A stretch of DNA of 64,000 nucleotides from Prevotella heparinolytica (GCF_004342845.1 NZ_SLXB01000007.1:1-64000), one strand, 5' to 3'; positions 16,693 through 26,851 are shown, counted from the stretch's first letter. The notes: a model not told the origin generated them from the sequence alone. Program-made: numbers and translations.

Positions 16693-19600
16693 TCAGAATC
16701 CCACATTGATGCCGAAGGTGAATGTACGGGTCTTCGGATACCACCAGCAATAACTCATCGGTTTTTCCGGGTCGATGCCGTCGGGCATGCTGTCCCAAGT
16801 ATAGAGGTTATACCCGCTGAAGTAAACACGGCACTTCGTCAGATTGGCTTTGGCTATCAGTTTTTTCGGCAGTGAATATCCCACTTCGATGTTGCGCAGC
16901 GAGAGGAAATTTCCGTTCACAATCCAGATATCGTTCTGATAAGTACCGCTGTCTCGGTCAGAATCGATGGCATTGTATCCGCCATATACCGGACGAGGAT
17001 AAGTGGCGTTTACGTTGCGCGGGTCTGTCGGATCATCGGTGTAGTAACCCCAGCTTTTCACAACCTCGTGCGTGCCTTGGTTGCCCCATCCGGACCAAGA
17101 GATGGCGGGTGAGAAGAATACGTCGCGGTTCAGGTAGGCGGTCAATACGGCACGGGCATCCAATCCTTTCCACTCAAAACCTAAGTTCAGCGTAGGGATG
17201 AGTTCCGGAATGATGGTGTAGGTGTCCGGAATCATATCGTTCGAGTCTATCTGACGGTCGCCGTTCAGGTCTCTGAACACGGCAGTGCCCAATCGTTGAT
17301 TACCGTTGGAAGAGGTGTGATAAGGATACTTTTCCGGGTGGTCGATGGCATCCTGCTGGCTGGTGGCAATCAGGTTGGGGTCGGCAGCCCATTGTACGAA
17401 TTTATAGCGATTCCAGCCACCCACCGTATTGTTGAACGGTGCTTCGTAAAGGCTGGCTACGGATGTGTAGTCTAAAATACGGTTGCCCGTTTTGCGTTGC
17501 CAAGGTACGTTGGGTTCTGTTTCGTCCATCTCGGTAATTTTATTGGTGTTGTAAGTCAGCATTCCTTCTACATAGAAATTGAAGTTTCCGATGTGGTTAC
17601 GGTGTCCCAATGTCGCTTCAAAACCTTTTGTCTCGGCCTTTCCATAGGAGTCTTGAGCCACGGATATGCCCAAGATGCTGGGAACGCTGGAGCGTGTCAC
17701 CAGAATATTGGAACGCCATTCTTTGAAGACGTCAATCTGTCCGTAGAGTTTTTTCTTCCAAAAGTCGAAGTCCAGGCCGATGTTCAACATATCGGAGATT
17801 TCCCAAATGTTGTTGGCATTTCCTGCCATTGTCTCTGCAAAACCATTAATGTATGTGCTGTTACTGTAACCGAACCCGTAGCCGGTGGCTGTGCCATACG
17901 TGTTTTGGTAAGGATAACGGCCGGAACCGGTATTGGCTTGTCCCGAACGTCCGTAAGAAGCACGCAGTTTCAAGAGTTCGATGTGTTTGTTGTTTCTCAA
18001 CCAAGATTCTTTAGAAGCCACCCAGCCGAGCGAGCCTCCATAGAACGTTCCCCAACGGCTGTCTTCACGGAAATTGTCGCTGCCCATGCGCGAGATATTG
18101 GCTGAGAGCAGGTAACGGTTATTATAGTTGTAATTCAACTGCCCGTTGTATGATAAATAACGGTTCGAAGAGTTGTATTGGGCGTTGTTGGCTTCTTGCA
18201 CGTTGATTTGGTTGCGATAGGCACGCGCAAAAGCACGGACACCTATATTATGCTTGCCGATGCTCTTTTCGTAGCTTAACCCACCCATCAGGTTCAGGTT
18301 GTAGTAGTGGGCACGTTGGTTGCCTTTTGCTCCTGAAGTATAATGTAGCGCTTGGTACGAACTGAATTTATTGTACTTAATTTTCGAAACATCGTCCACA
18401 TCCAGATTCAGGTAATCGTAGTTATACGAGTTTACGTTGTTGGCTTGCGAAGTTTCAAATACTTCATAAGAGTCGAAGCTGACGGTGGCATTTACTTTCA
18501 GTCCCTGCAGGATGGCACTCAAATCTCCGTTGATGTTCAAAGTAGAGTAAAGGTTACGGCGACGGTTGCTTTCCTTACCGGAAGCGGCCAACAGCTTTCC
18601 TGCATTTTCCACACCGGCTTTAGCGAAGATTTCTCCATTGGGGCAGAATACAGGAGCGGTGGGATCACACTCCACGGCGCCGAAAGTGATGAGGCTGAAC
18701 ACACCGGTCAATGGTTGTTGGATGTTGTCGATACGTCCGCCTAAGTCCAGCGATACATTCAGGAATTTGGTTACATCGATGTCCAGATTGGAGCGGAGAT
18801 TCCATCGGTTCAGTGTATGCCCCGTGTTGTAATCTTTGTTGTAGTCAGTCCATTTATCGTTCCACATGCCTTCCTGACGCAGGTAGGAGAACGACACATA
18901 GTAGCGGGCACGGTCGTTACCACCGCTTACCTGCAAGTTGGTTTTATAAGTAGGTGCGGTTTCCCGATACAGTTCGTCGAACCAGTTTGTGTTGAAGTAT
19001 TTGTATTTATCCATTCCCTCCAGTTCTTCACCGTTGCATACACGACGATACTTCTCAATCTGTTCGTCCGTGTACATCGGTTGGTCGCCATTCAGGTACT
19101 TCACCCGGTTGCGTGTCAGAGCCATGTTATATGCATTTTGGTTTTCCATTTTGTTGCTCAGCATCTGGAAACCCACTTCTTGCGTGAAGTCCACTCGGGT
19201 TTTACCGGCCTCGCCTCGTTTGGTTGTCACGATGATGGCACCGTTTGCTCCGCGCATACCGTAAATGGCCGTTGCCGCCGCATCTTTCAAAATGGTGATA
19301 TTCTCGATGGGGAAAGCATCGAGGAATGAGAGGTCGCGTTCCACATTATCCACCATCACCAACGGAGCGCGGGCATTGCTGTTCATAGTGCGGATACCGC
19401 GGATATACATGGCCGATTCCGTCCATCCCGGTTCACTGGACCATTCATAAGTCTGTACGCCGTTTACGGTGGAGGTGAATGCGTTCTGCAACACGGTGAT
19501 GGGGTGCTTCTGGAGTTCTTCTCCCGTTACCACGGAGGTGGCTTCCGTCAGCAGTTTCCTGGCTTTGCGTCCGAAAGGTACCGGTGTGGTATGTAGATAC

Positions 19601-19938
19601 TCATCTAAATCGGAGGCCAGCTCTACTTTGAACTCGTCGCTGAACTCTACGGGTACTTGCGCATTCTTGTAACCGACGCTGCTGATGCAGATCTCATCGG
19701 TCAGTTTTACACCTTTCAGGATGAAGTTCCCGTCTTTGTCGGTCAGGACAATGCGACTCTGTTCTGCTATGTTCACCACCGCACCGACAATGGGATTGCC
19801 TTCGCTGTCTATAACACGGCCTTTCAATGTTTGCTCGCTTTGTGCCCATATGGCGGTGGCTACAAAGAGCAAGACTACCGGCATCAGGGCTTTGCCTGCA
19901 TCTGCCATTCTTTTTATGATGTGATTCATTTTATACAT
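16693..19938 (-). CDS. SusC/RagA-like TonB-dependent transporter, second pair
   Basis: Outer-membrane active importer for arabinan fragments. Signal peptide ending IWAQ, carboxypeptidase-regulatory-like domain (~35-115), plug domain with YIRGIRTMN, ILKDAAATAIYGMRGANGAIIVTTKRG, then a 22-strand barrel ending FTFGINVGF. 1081 residues from 19938; a start at 19929 (MNHIIKR) is equally possible. Odd: the usual TonB-box-like VVVGYG stretch of SusC proteins is replaced by DEYLHTTPVPFGRKARK. The gene follows susD1 by 21 bases. The cluster thus has two complete SusCD pairs. Confidence 0.93.
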   Translation of the reverse strand: MYKMNHIIKRMADAGKALMPVVLLFVATAIWAQSEQTLKGRVIDSEGNPIVGAVVNIAEQSRIVLTDKDGNFILKGVKLTDEICISSVGYKNAQVPVEFSDEFKVELASDLDEYLHTTPVPFGRKARKLLTEATSVVTGEELQKHPITVLQNAFTSTVNGVQTYEWSSEPGWTESAMYIRGIRTMNSNARAPLVMVDNVERDLSFLDAFPIENITILKDAAATAIYGMRGANGAIIVTTKRGEAGKTRVDFTQEVGFQMLSNKMENQNAYNMALTRNRVKYLNGDQPMYTDEQIEKYRRVCNGEELEGMDKYKYFNTNWFDELYRETAPTYKTNLQVSGGNDRARYYVSFSYLRQEGMWNDKWTDYNKDYNTGHTLNRWNLRSNLDIDVTKFLNVSLDLGGRIDNIQQPLTGVFSLITFGAVECDPTAPVFCPNGEIFAKAGVENAGKLLAASGKESNRRRNLYSTLNINGDLSAILQGLKVNATVSFDSYEVFETSQANNVNSYNYDYLNLDVDDVSKIKYNKFSSYQALHYTSGAKGNQRAHYYNLNLMGGLSYEKSIGKHNIGVRAFARAYRNQINVQEANNAQYNSSNRYLSYNGQLNYNYNNRYLLSANISRMGSDNFREDSRWGTFYGGSLGWVASKESWLRNNKHIELLKLRASYGRSGQANTGSGRYPYQNTYGTATGYGFGYSNSTYINGFAETMAGNANNIWEISDMLNIGLDFDFWKKKLYGQIDVFKEWRSNILVTRSSVPSILGISVAQDSYGKAETKGFEATLGHRNHIGNFNFYVEGMLTYNTNKITEMDETEPNVPWQRKTGNRILDYTSVASLYEAPFNNTVGGWNRYKFVQWAADPNLIATSQQDAIDHPEKYPYHTSSNGNQRLGTAVFRDLNGDRQIDSNDMIPDTYTIIPELIPTLNLGFEWKGLDARAVLTAYLNRDVFFSPAISWSGWGNQGTHEVVKSWGYYTDDPTDPRNVNATYPRPVYGGYNAIDSDRDSGTYQNDIWIVNGNFLSLRNIEVGYSLPKKLIAKANLTKCRVYFSGYNLYTWDSMPDGIDPEKPMSYCWWYPKTRTFTFGINVGF

Positions 19939-19959
19939 ATGCTGTTATCATGTTTAAGG

Positions 19960-21711
19960 TTACCAACCGGGATTGTTTTTGATGCCGGTCTTCCAATATT
20001 CGCCTTCGGGTATGGGATAGAGGTACATCTTCTCGCTGAATACGCGTTTTTGTGCCACTTTGCGAGTGATGCTGCCGTCGGCAGCTACATCGATTCCTAT
20101 GATGTCGCGTCCCAACGCTTTCTCGGCCACATTCCACCGGCGTACATCCCACGGACGATGTTCCTCGAAAGCCAGTTCTATGCTACGCTCCTTGCGGATG
20201 AAGTTGCGCATCTTCTCTTTCGTATTGAGGTCTGTTCGATCGGCTATATTCCCCGTGATACCGGCACGATGGCGTATCAGGTCAAGCGCTTTGTATACTT
20301 CCTCGCAAGGTCCTTGTACCTCATTTACGGCTTCGGCATAATTCAGCAGAATTTCCGAGTAGCGAATGAAAGACCATAGACGGTATGCCTTACCTCCATG
20401 GTTGTTGCTCAAGATGGATTCCGGAATCAGCTTCCGCACATAATAACCGGTCGGAGTGGCATTGGCATTTCCCATCGGGTTGTCGCGCTGTCCTTTCACC
20501 ACGTTGATAGTTCCGTTTCCCCAAACAACACCATGATAGAGGATGGATGCATTCAGACGTTGGTCGCGGTTAATCCACATCTTGGCATCGCTGTATCCGG
20601 CGGCCGGGTTGATAATCGGTTGTGTGCCGTTATATGCAGGCGCCCCTGTTTCATCATAACTTTGGAACGGAGCGTTTCCGTCTATCATGTCATACATGTC
20701 TATCAGGTTTTGCGAAGGACATAGACCGCCGTTTCCACCTTCTCCTACCGGAGTGTCATTGGAAATGCCTCCCCAGGTTATTGTATTGTCGTTGCGGTAG
20801 AAAATCATTTCTTTGTTCCCTTCGGCGGGTGTCAGCAACCAGGCATTGGTCAGTGCAGTCTTGGCGTCTACGCCTTGCATCAGTGAGTAAAGGCCTCCGT
20901 AAGTGTCGATGAAGCTCTTGTTGGCATCGGCAGCCTGTTGCCATGTGACACCCGATTCGGCACTGTAACGAGGACTGGCCATATAAAGCATGATGTGGCT
21001 GTGGAGCGCACGTGTCATGGGTTGATTGATGCGTCCGTATTCTTTGTAGTTTTTATCATTGGGCTGTAATCCGGCTTCGCACTCCTCCAGTTCTTTCAGA
21101 ATGAAATCCACTACATACTCTTTCAGTGTGGGACGGGTGGTGTAGTTGCTCAGCAAGTCACCGTTGGGGTCGAGTACTTCGGTCACTATGGGGATAGGGC
21201 CATAGCGTAGGAAGAGTTCCCAATAGAACCATGCACGCAGGAAGCGGGCTTCCGAGATGTAGTTCTGTTTTTTCACCAAATAGTCGCTTTCGGATAGCTC
21301 GGCACCTTTGGGAACACTTTCTATACGGGTCAATATCATGTTGCATTTACGTATGCCACGATAGAAGGCTTCCCAAGTGGCGGTGAGTTCGTTGGCACCG
21401 CCTTCTCCATAGTAGTTGCCTATATTGAAGGTGGTACGCACACCCCCATTGGCATAACTGGTCTCACCCAAATCGGTGGCGGCATCCAGCCAGGAACGGT
21501 TGATGCGGCATGCTCCGTGGCGCAGGAAGTTGTATGTGTCATTGTGGAATTGAGTCATCATTCCCCAGTCGCCGAACACTTCTTCACCTGTCAGTTCACC
21601 GCTTGGCTGCTTGTCGAGGAAATCGCCGAACATGTCTTCGCAAGAGGTGAGGGTAGTGGTGACGATGCCTAAGGCGAATATGCTGTATAATAATTTCTTT
21701 TTCATGTTCAC
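19960..21711 (-). CDS. SusD/RagB-like nutrient-binding lipoprotein, first pair
   Basis: Glycan-binding lid of the first SusCD importer, 583 residues. Lipobox LTSCEDMFGDFLDKQP, SusD N-terminal region, TPR-like helices (EARFLRAWFYWELFLRYG), and the C-terminal RKERSIELAFEEHRPWDVRRW motif typical of the family. It starts two bases after the susC1 stop; a start two codons later is also possible. Binding residues cannot be assigned from sequence alone. Specificity for arabinan is inferred from the operon. Confidence 0.93.
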   Translation of the reverse strand: MNMKKKLLYSIFALGIVTTTLTSCEDMFGDFLDKQPSGELTGEEVFGDWGMMTQFHNDTYNFLRHGACRINRSWLDAATDLGETSYANGGVRTTFNIGNYYGEGGANELTATWEAFYRGIRKCNMILTRIESVPKGAELSESDYLVKKQNYISEARFLRAWFYWELFLRYGPIPIVTEVLDPNGDLLSNYTTRPTLKEYVVDFILKELEECEAGLQPNDKNYKEYGRINQPMTRALHSHIMLYMASPRYSAESGVTWQQAADANKSFIDTYGGLYSLMQGVDAKTALTNAWLLTPAEGNKEMIFYRNDNTITWGGISNDTPVGEGGNGGLCPSQNLIDMYDMIDGNAPFQSYDETGAPAYNGTQPIINPAAGYSDAKMWINRDQRLNASILYHGVVWGNGTINVVKGQRDNPMGNANATPTGYYVRKLIPESILSNNHGGKAYRLWSFIRYSEILLNYAEAVNEVQGPCEEVYKALDLIRHRAGITGNIADRTDLNTKEKMRNFIRKERSIELAFEEHRPWDVRRWNVAEKALGRDIIGIDVAADGSITRKVAQKRVFSEKMYLYPIPEGEYWKTGIKNNPGW

Positions 21712-21713
21712 TG

Positions 21714-24700
21714 TCAGAATTTAATGTTTACACCAAAGTTTACTGTCTTCATAATCGGATAGCGATTGGAACCGTTGCTTTCCGGATCTACCAAGTCATC
21801 CAGATGATCCCATGTCATGAGGTTGTTGGCGTTGACGTAAAGACGACAATCGCTCATTCCCACCACTTTCGACCATTTTTCGGGCAGCGTATAACTCAGT
21901 TCGATATTCTTCAGACGGACAAAAGCTCCGTTTTTCAGGAAGAAAGAACTTTGACGCTGATTGTGGTCGCCATAGCTGTCGTAGTGCAGCAGAGGATATT
22001 GGGCATTGGCCAGATTTTCGCTTTCGCTTTTTGCCGGATTCCAGCGTTGCAGATGGTGTTCCTTCACCTTGCCGCCGTTAACAAAGGCATACATAGCTTC
22101 TGCGTCGTAATAGCGGCTTACGTGATCTACGCCTTGAAACATGACACTGAATCTCCAACCTTTGTAGTTTGCTCCCAAGGTCAGTGCATAGGTGTTTTCG
22201 GGAACGTCGCTGTAACCGATGAAGGTTTCGTCGCGTTCGTCAATGAATCCGTCTTCGTTCATGTCACGGTATTTAAGATCACCCGCTTTTGGATTGCCGA
22301 AAGTAGAGACGGGCAGTCGGCCGCCATCAATGTCGGCTTGTGTCACGAATCCGTCGCATACCAGACCGAAGTATTGACCGATGGGATGCCCTTCGCGTTT
22401 GCGGTAATCGGTTTTCAACTTCGGCTCATCCATGTTTTTGATTTCGTTTCTGGCATGCGAGAAAGTCAAGCCAACGTTGTATGTGAAATCTTTGTTGATG
22501 CGATGGCTGTGCTTCAGTTCGATTTCAAAACCTTTGTTGGCGGTTTCTCCCAAGTTGGCGGCGGCCATGGTGGTTCCCACCCATTGCGGGCGGGTGAGGA
22601 ACTGGGTCAGAATATCATTACGCTTTTCGTAAAAGAGGTCGATGTTACCGTTCAATAAACCGTTCCACAAACCGAATTCAAGGCCGACGTTGTATTTATG
22701 CGCACGTTCCCAAGTGACTCCATAGTTAGGATATTGCGACTCATAGATACCGCTCATGCCGGTACTTCCAAAGTAGTAATCATTGCTTAGTTGCTGCCAG
22801 TTTTCTTCGTAGAGGAAACGCTGTGTTACCCCGCCTACCTGATAGACATCGTTACCCACCTGTCCGTAGCTGGCACGTAGTTTCAGATTGTTCAGCCACC
22901 CGGAGGAGTTTTGCATGAACTCTTCGTTGCTGATGCGCCATCCCAAAGAAAAAGCCGGGAAGAAACCGAAACGTTTGCCTTTCATGAAGTTTTCCGAACC
23001 GTTGTAACCGAAATTCACTTCTGCCAGATAACGGTCATCGTAGCCGTATGTGGCACGACCCACTAAGCCTTGATAACGTTTGGCCAGTTCGTCGTTCACG
23101 CGATAGTCGTTCTGGTTGTAGAGCACCATACCCGTAACGTCATGTTTGCCGAATTTGCGGGTATAGTTGATTTGTGCTTCCATGTAGAGCTTGTAGATGG
23201 CATTGCGATCTTGCGAGCCGGCCAGTTCACCGTCGCTGTTGAAGCGGTTGTAGGCATCAATGTCGTCATAGTTGTCGCGGTCGTTCAGCTCGTATGTAGC
23301 AAACGACTTGCTATATAGTTTTTTGTTGAACGAGTCGTAGTCGAACGAAACCATTGCTTTGGCGCTGAGGCCTTCGGTCAGCCAATCCATTTTGTAGTCG
23401 GCAATAAAATTGGTTTCGTTGATGGTGTTGGTGGAGCGATAGAAGCCGGCTTCGGCCAGACGTCCTACGATGTTGTTTTGGTATTGCGAACTGCCGCCGT
23501 AAATGATTTGCCGCTTTTCTCCGTTCTGCACTTCGGTTTTTACGGGGAAGAGCCATCCCGGTGTATGATTCATTTCGTAGAAGATTTCGCTATAAGCGGG
23601 ACTTTCGTTGCTGTTCGAACCGCCGCGCTCCTCGAAACGCGTACCAAAGTTGACGGAGAAAGTCAGGTCTTTGGTCAGGAAGAGGTCCATATTGGCACGG
23701 AAGGCATATCGGGTGAAAGACGGGCTGGAAGAGTTGCCGAACTTGTCATTGCTCAAATCCTTCACCAATCCCTGCTGATTGTAATACTCGGCCGACGCGT
23801 AGTAACGCATACGCTTTGTGCCTCCGCGCACGCTCACGTTGTAGCGTTGGGCGGGAGCACTGTTTTTCAGCACTTCGTCATACCAGTTCACGTTAGGATA
23901 GAGCATGGCGTCGATGCCGCTCAGTTGACCCGCACTCGATTTGCGGAACATTTCCAGGTCGGCAGCGTTGAATTGCGAAGGCAAACCGTCGTTGGCCAAT
24001 GCTTCTTCCAACAGTGTCAACGATTGGTAAGAGTCCAGATACGTATCTTTACGGGTAGGGCTTTGAATCTGGTAGTTGGCCGTCAGGCTCACTTCCGGTT
24101 TTTGTTCCTTGCCGCGTTTGGTGGTAATCAGCATCACGCCGTTGGCACCGCGTACACCGTAGACTGCTGTGGCCGAAGCGTCTTTCAGTACGGAGATGGT
24201 TTCGATGTCGTCCGGAGCTATTTGTGCGAACGAGCGTTCCACACCATCTACTAACACCAGCGGTTGTGCATCACCGGCAAAGGTGGCACGGCCGCGGATA
24301 TAAATCTGCGTGTCGTCCGAACCCGGCGCACCGGATGTCTGTGAGGTTATCACACCCGAAATTTTACCGGCAATGGCTTGTGACACGTTGGCGGCAGGTG
24401 AGGCAAGCAGTTCCTTACTCGAAACTTGAGAAATGGCTCCTACCACACTCTCCTTTTTCTGGGCACCGTATCCCACAACCACCACTTCTTCCAGCATTTC
24501 GCTGTCTTCTTTCATCAGGATGTTGAAAGAGGTTTTGCCTGCAACGGGAATCTCTTGGGTCTGATACCCTACGTAGGAGATTTGCAGTGTGGCATTCTCA
24601 CCGCTCACTGTGAGTTTGAAATTACCTTCCAAATCAGTAATCACACCGTTTGTTGTGCCTTTTTCCACGACGCTGGCACCGATTACGGGACCGAAGGCAT

Positions 24701-24827
24701 CGTTCACTACACCGCTCACTTGTTTGCTTTGGGCAAAAAGTTGCTGCACGGTCAGCATGAAGGCAAGTGCCAACAACATGCCCGCCAAGCGGGGAGTAGC
24801 TGATATTGTGACTGTTTTGTTGTTCAT
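21714..24827 (-). CDS. SusC/RagA-like TonB-dependent transporter, first pair
   Basis: Outer-membrane TonB-dependent importer, 1037 residues. Signal peptide ending LFAQ, carboxypeptidase-regulatory-like domain, canonical EEVVVVGYGAQKK TonB-box region, plug motif YIRGRATF and VLKDASATAVYGVRGANGVMLITTKRG, long barrel ending FGVNIKF. The start at 24827 is preferred to one 84 bases upstream, which would overlap the preceding gene and destroy the signal peptide. Gap of 22 bases after the SGBP gene. Differs clearly from the second SusC of the operon in the TonB-box region. Confidence 0.95.
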   Translation of the reverse strand: MNNKTVTISATPRLAGMLLALAFMLTVQQLFAQSKQVSGVVNDAFGPVIGASVVEKGTTNGVITDLEGNFKLTVSGENATLQISYVGYQTQEIPVAGKTSFNILMKEDSEMLEEVVVVGYGAQKKESVVGAISQVSSKELLASPAANVSQAIAGKISGVITSQTSGAPGSDDTQIYIRGRATFAGDAQPLVLVDGVERSFAQIAPDDIETISVLKDASATAVYGVRGANGVMLITTKRGKEQKPEVSLTANYQIQSPTRKDTYLDSYQSLTLLEEALANDGLPSQFNAADLEMFRKSSAGQLSGIDAMLYPNVNWYDEVLKNSAPAQRYNVSVRGGTKRMRYYASAEYYNQQGLVKDLSNDKFGNSSSPSFTRYAFRANMDLFLTKDLTFSVNFGTRFEERGGSNSNESPAYSEIFYEMNHTPGWLFPVKTEVQNGEKRQIIYGGSSQYQNNIVGRLAEAGFYRSTNTINETNFIADYKMDWLTEGLSAKAMVSFDYDSFNKKLYSKSFATYELNDRDNYDDIDAYNRFNSDGELAGSQDRNAIYKLYMEAQINYTRKFGKHDVTGMVLYNQNDYRVNDELAKRYQGLVGRATYGYDDRYLAEVNFGYNGSENFMKGKRFGFFPAFSLGWRISNEEFMQNSSGWLNNLKLRASYGQVGNDVYQVGGVTQRFLYEENWQQLSNDYYFGSTGMSGIYESQYPNYGVTWERAHKYNVGLEFGLWNGLLNGNIDLFYEKRNDILTQFLTRPQWVGTTMAAANLGETANKGFEIELKHSHRINKDFTYNVGLTFSHARNEIKNMDEPKLKTDYRKREGHPIGQYFGLVCDGFVTQADIDGGRLPVSTFGNPKAGDLKYRDMNEDGFIDERDETFIGYSDVPENTYALTLGANYKGWRFSVMFQGVDHVSRYYDAEAMYAFVNGGKVKEHHLQRWNPAKSESENLANAQYPLLHYDSYGDHNQRQSSFFLKNGAFVRLKNIELSYTLPEKWSKVVGMSDCRLYVNANNLMTWDHLDDLVDPESNGSNRYPIMKTVNFGVNIKF

Positions 24828-24849
24828 AATGTATTGTTTATAAGGATTG

Positions 24850-26715
24850 TTACTTAAATAGCGGAGTAAACAGGTAGCAGTTTGAACTATCCATCTTGAG
24901 GTGCGAGCCATCTACGATGAGAAATGCTTGTACAGGTTGGTTGCCGTCGCCGCAGTTTGTTACAAAAGTTTCTTTATACACGTTTCCGTTAGGTGACGTG
25001 GCAACAGCCGTAGTAGTCACTTTGGCTCCGTCGCGCAAGATGTTTATAGTCACTTGGGCACCTTCCATGTCGGCACGGAAAGCATCCCAATTGCCATAGC
25101 CCTCGTTGGTCCAGGTACCTGCTCCATAGCTGTCGCCCCATCCGTAAAGGTCGGATCGAATGACAAAGTATTCGGCATAGCCACCCGCACCACGGTCGGC
25201 ATCGGTGCAGAGGCAGAGGTTCCAGTTGTTCCAGTTGCCCGCCCCGTTGGTGTGGTTCTCGAATTCAAGGCGCAGATTCTGTCCGGCAGGAATCAGGAAA
25301 TAGTCAGAAAATTCCTGCCACCAGCCTGTGGAACAATCTTCGGCACCGATAGCGGTTTTCGTTATGGGCTGGGGAGTAAAAGCGGAGGTCTCTTGGGTGT
25401 CGAATACGATGTGTGATCCGTCCATCACAAAGAAAGCTCTGACTATCTGTGCGCCGTCTCCGCATGTGGTGGTAAAAGTTTCTTTATACACGTTGCCGTT
25501 ATTGGCTTTGGCCGTGGCTTCTACAACCACTGTGGCTTTGTTGCGGCGGATGGTTACCGTCACATCGGCTCCTTCCATGTCGGCACGGAAAGCATCCCAG
25601 TTGCCATAGCCTTCGTTGGTCCAAGTTCCCGTTCCATAGCTGTCGCCCCAACCGTAGAGGTCGGACCGAATGACAAAGTATTCGGCATAGCCGCTTCCAC
25701 CCCGGTCGGCATCGGTACAGAGACAGAGGTTCCAGTTATTCCAATTGCCCACTCCGTTGGTATGGTTGGTAAACTTGAATTTTATTTGTCCATCGGCGGG
25801 TATCCTGAAATAGTTGGAAAAGGCGCTCCACCAGCCTGCCGAATTATCCTCCGCACCCACCGTGATGATGGGAGCACCGATGATATATTCAAATGCGCTC
25901 TCTTCCATGCTTGGCATCCGGCATTCGTTGTCGGTTATCTGGTTACGATAGATTTTGATATCGTCTATCCACATCTCTTGCGTGGGAATGTCTGAGTCGG
26001 CACCTATATATAAATAGGAAGTAGCGGCCATGAATTGTACAATCTTGCTGAAATCGAAGTCTGATTTCAATACGGTTTTGTCAATACGTTGTTTTCCGTC
26101 TACATAGATGCTGTAGCCGTCGTTGCGCACGGTTACCGCCATGTAGTGCCACTCTCCGGCGGGCAATAGCAAGGGATTTCGAGAAACTTTGTTTTCTTCG
26201 GGATTGTTGGCTTCATATTCTCCGTCCACCCCTTCGTACTTCAACCAGCCGTTTGCAGTGAGGAACATGCGTTGTGTTCCGTTGCTGTTCTGAAAAGAGA
26301 ATAATGCGCCGGTCAAGTCGGGTTCCAGTTCCTCTTCCGTCTCTTTGTCGATGCGGAGGGCTTGTTTTACCCAGAATGTCAGCGATATGCCGTTTTGAAC
26401 CTTGTAGGCGGTCAGCGGATTGAACGTACGGGCATAACCGTTGGGCAGGTGCAGCACGTGTCCGTGGTCATTGTCTTTTTCCACCACGGCGATGTTGCCT
26501 TCCTCATAAGCGTAGTAATTGAAACTTTCCGGTTCAAATCCTGCTTCGCCCTCTTTTGCAGCCGGTTCGAAGTCGATGTTTGCTACCTGTTCCAATTTGG
26601 GATAGACATCCGTACCTGCCGGTGGATCCATTTGGCCCCAATCCTCGCAAGCCGAAAATGAAAGAATAGTCATTGCCGCCATAATAATGGACGGACTCTT
26701 TCTTGTCTTCTTCAT
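24850..26715 (-). CDS. Surface glycan-binding-type lipoprotein with LamG-like domain and duplicated aromatic-rich domain
   Basis: First gene of the SusCD operon, 621 residues. Lipobox SFSACED. A LamG/concanavalin-like beta-sandwich (~60-275: GISLTFWVKQ, WHYMAVTVRN, YVDGKQRI, MWIDDIKIYR) is followed by two near-identical modules about 170 residues apart. Both carry GNWNNWNLCLCTDADRG, FVIRSDLYGWGDSYG, WTNEGYGNWDAFRADMEG and VYKETF. The aromatic richness suggests carbohydrate binding, so its likely role is to hold arabinan at the surface; no catalytic motif recognised. Position corresponds to BT0365. The start at 26715 gives a normal lipoprotein signal and lies downstream of the promoter; the longer frame would include the promoter itself. 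Confidence 0.82.
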   Translation of the reverse strand: MKKTRKSPSIIMAAMTILSFSACEDWGQMDPPAGTDVYPKLEQVANIDFEPAAKEGEAGFEPESFNYYAYEEGNIAVVEKDNDHGHVLHLPNGYARTFNPLTAYKVQNGISLTFWVKQALRIDKETEEELEPDLTGALFSFQNSNGTQRMFLTANGWLKYEGVDGEYEANNPEENKVSRNPLLLPAGEWHYMAVTVRNDGYSIYVDGKQRIDKTVLKSDFDFSKIVQFMAATSYLYIGADSDIPTQEMWIDDIKIYRNQITDNECRMPSMEESAFEYIIGAPIITVGAEDNSAGWWSAFSNYFRIPADGQIKFKFTNHTNGVGNWNNWNLCLCTDADRGGSGYAEYFVIRSDLYGWGDSYGTGTWTNEGYGNWDAFRADMEGADVTVTIRRNKATVVVEATAKANNGNVYKETFTTTCGDGAQIVRAFFVMDGSHIVFDTQETSAFTPQPITKTAIGAEDCSTGWWQEFSDYFLIPAGQNLRLEFENHTNGAGNWNNWNLCLCTDADRGAGGYAEYFVIRSDLYGWGDSYGAGTWTNEGYGNWDAFRADMEGAQVTINILRDGAKVTTTAVATSPNGNVYKETFVTNCGDGNQPVQAFLIVDGSHLKMDSSNCYLFTPLFK

Positions 26716-26768
26716 AATACAGATATTAATTGTTAAACAAATTCGGTTTCTACTCACAAGTAGTAACG

Positions 26769-26827
26769 CAAAGGTATAACATCGCCTGCTGAAAGAGGTG
26801 GACAAATGAACATTAGAGGTGGACAAA
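26769..26827 (-). promoter_or_regulatory. HTCS-type promoter of the SGBP-SusCD-SusCD-arabinanase operon
   Basis: On the minus strand TTTGTCCACC starts at 26827 and again at 26806, a 21-base step. The second copy is followed, 26 bases after its TTTG, by the -7 box TACCTTTG (26776-26769). There is no -33 box at the normal place, as expected for an activated promoter. The same arrangement occurs at 31767-31825. Inferred binding site of the AraC-type domain of the HTCS encoded next door. Confidence 0.75.
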
Positions 26828-26830
26828 CGA

Positions 26831-26851
26831 GTAAATAAGTGTATTATTTAC
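26831..26851. promoter_or_regulatory. 8-base-arm dyad upstream of the SusCD promoter
   Basis: GTAAATAA and TTATTTAC are perfect inverted arms around a 5-base spacer, 4 bases upstream of the distal HTCS repeat. Candidate operator for a second regulator, for example AraR or a global factor; no proof. Confidence 0.4.
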
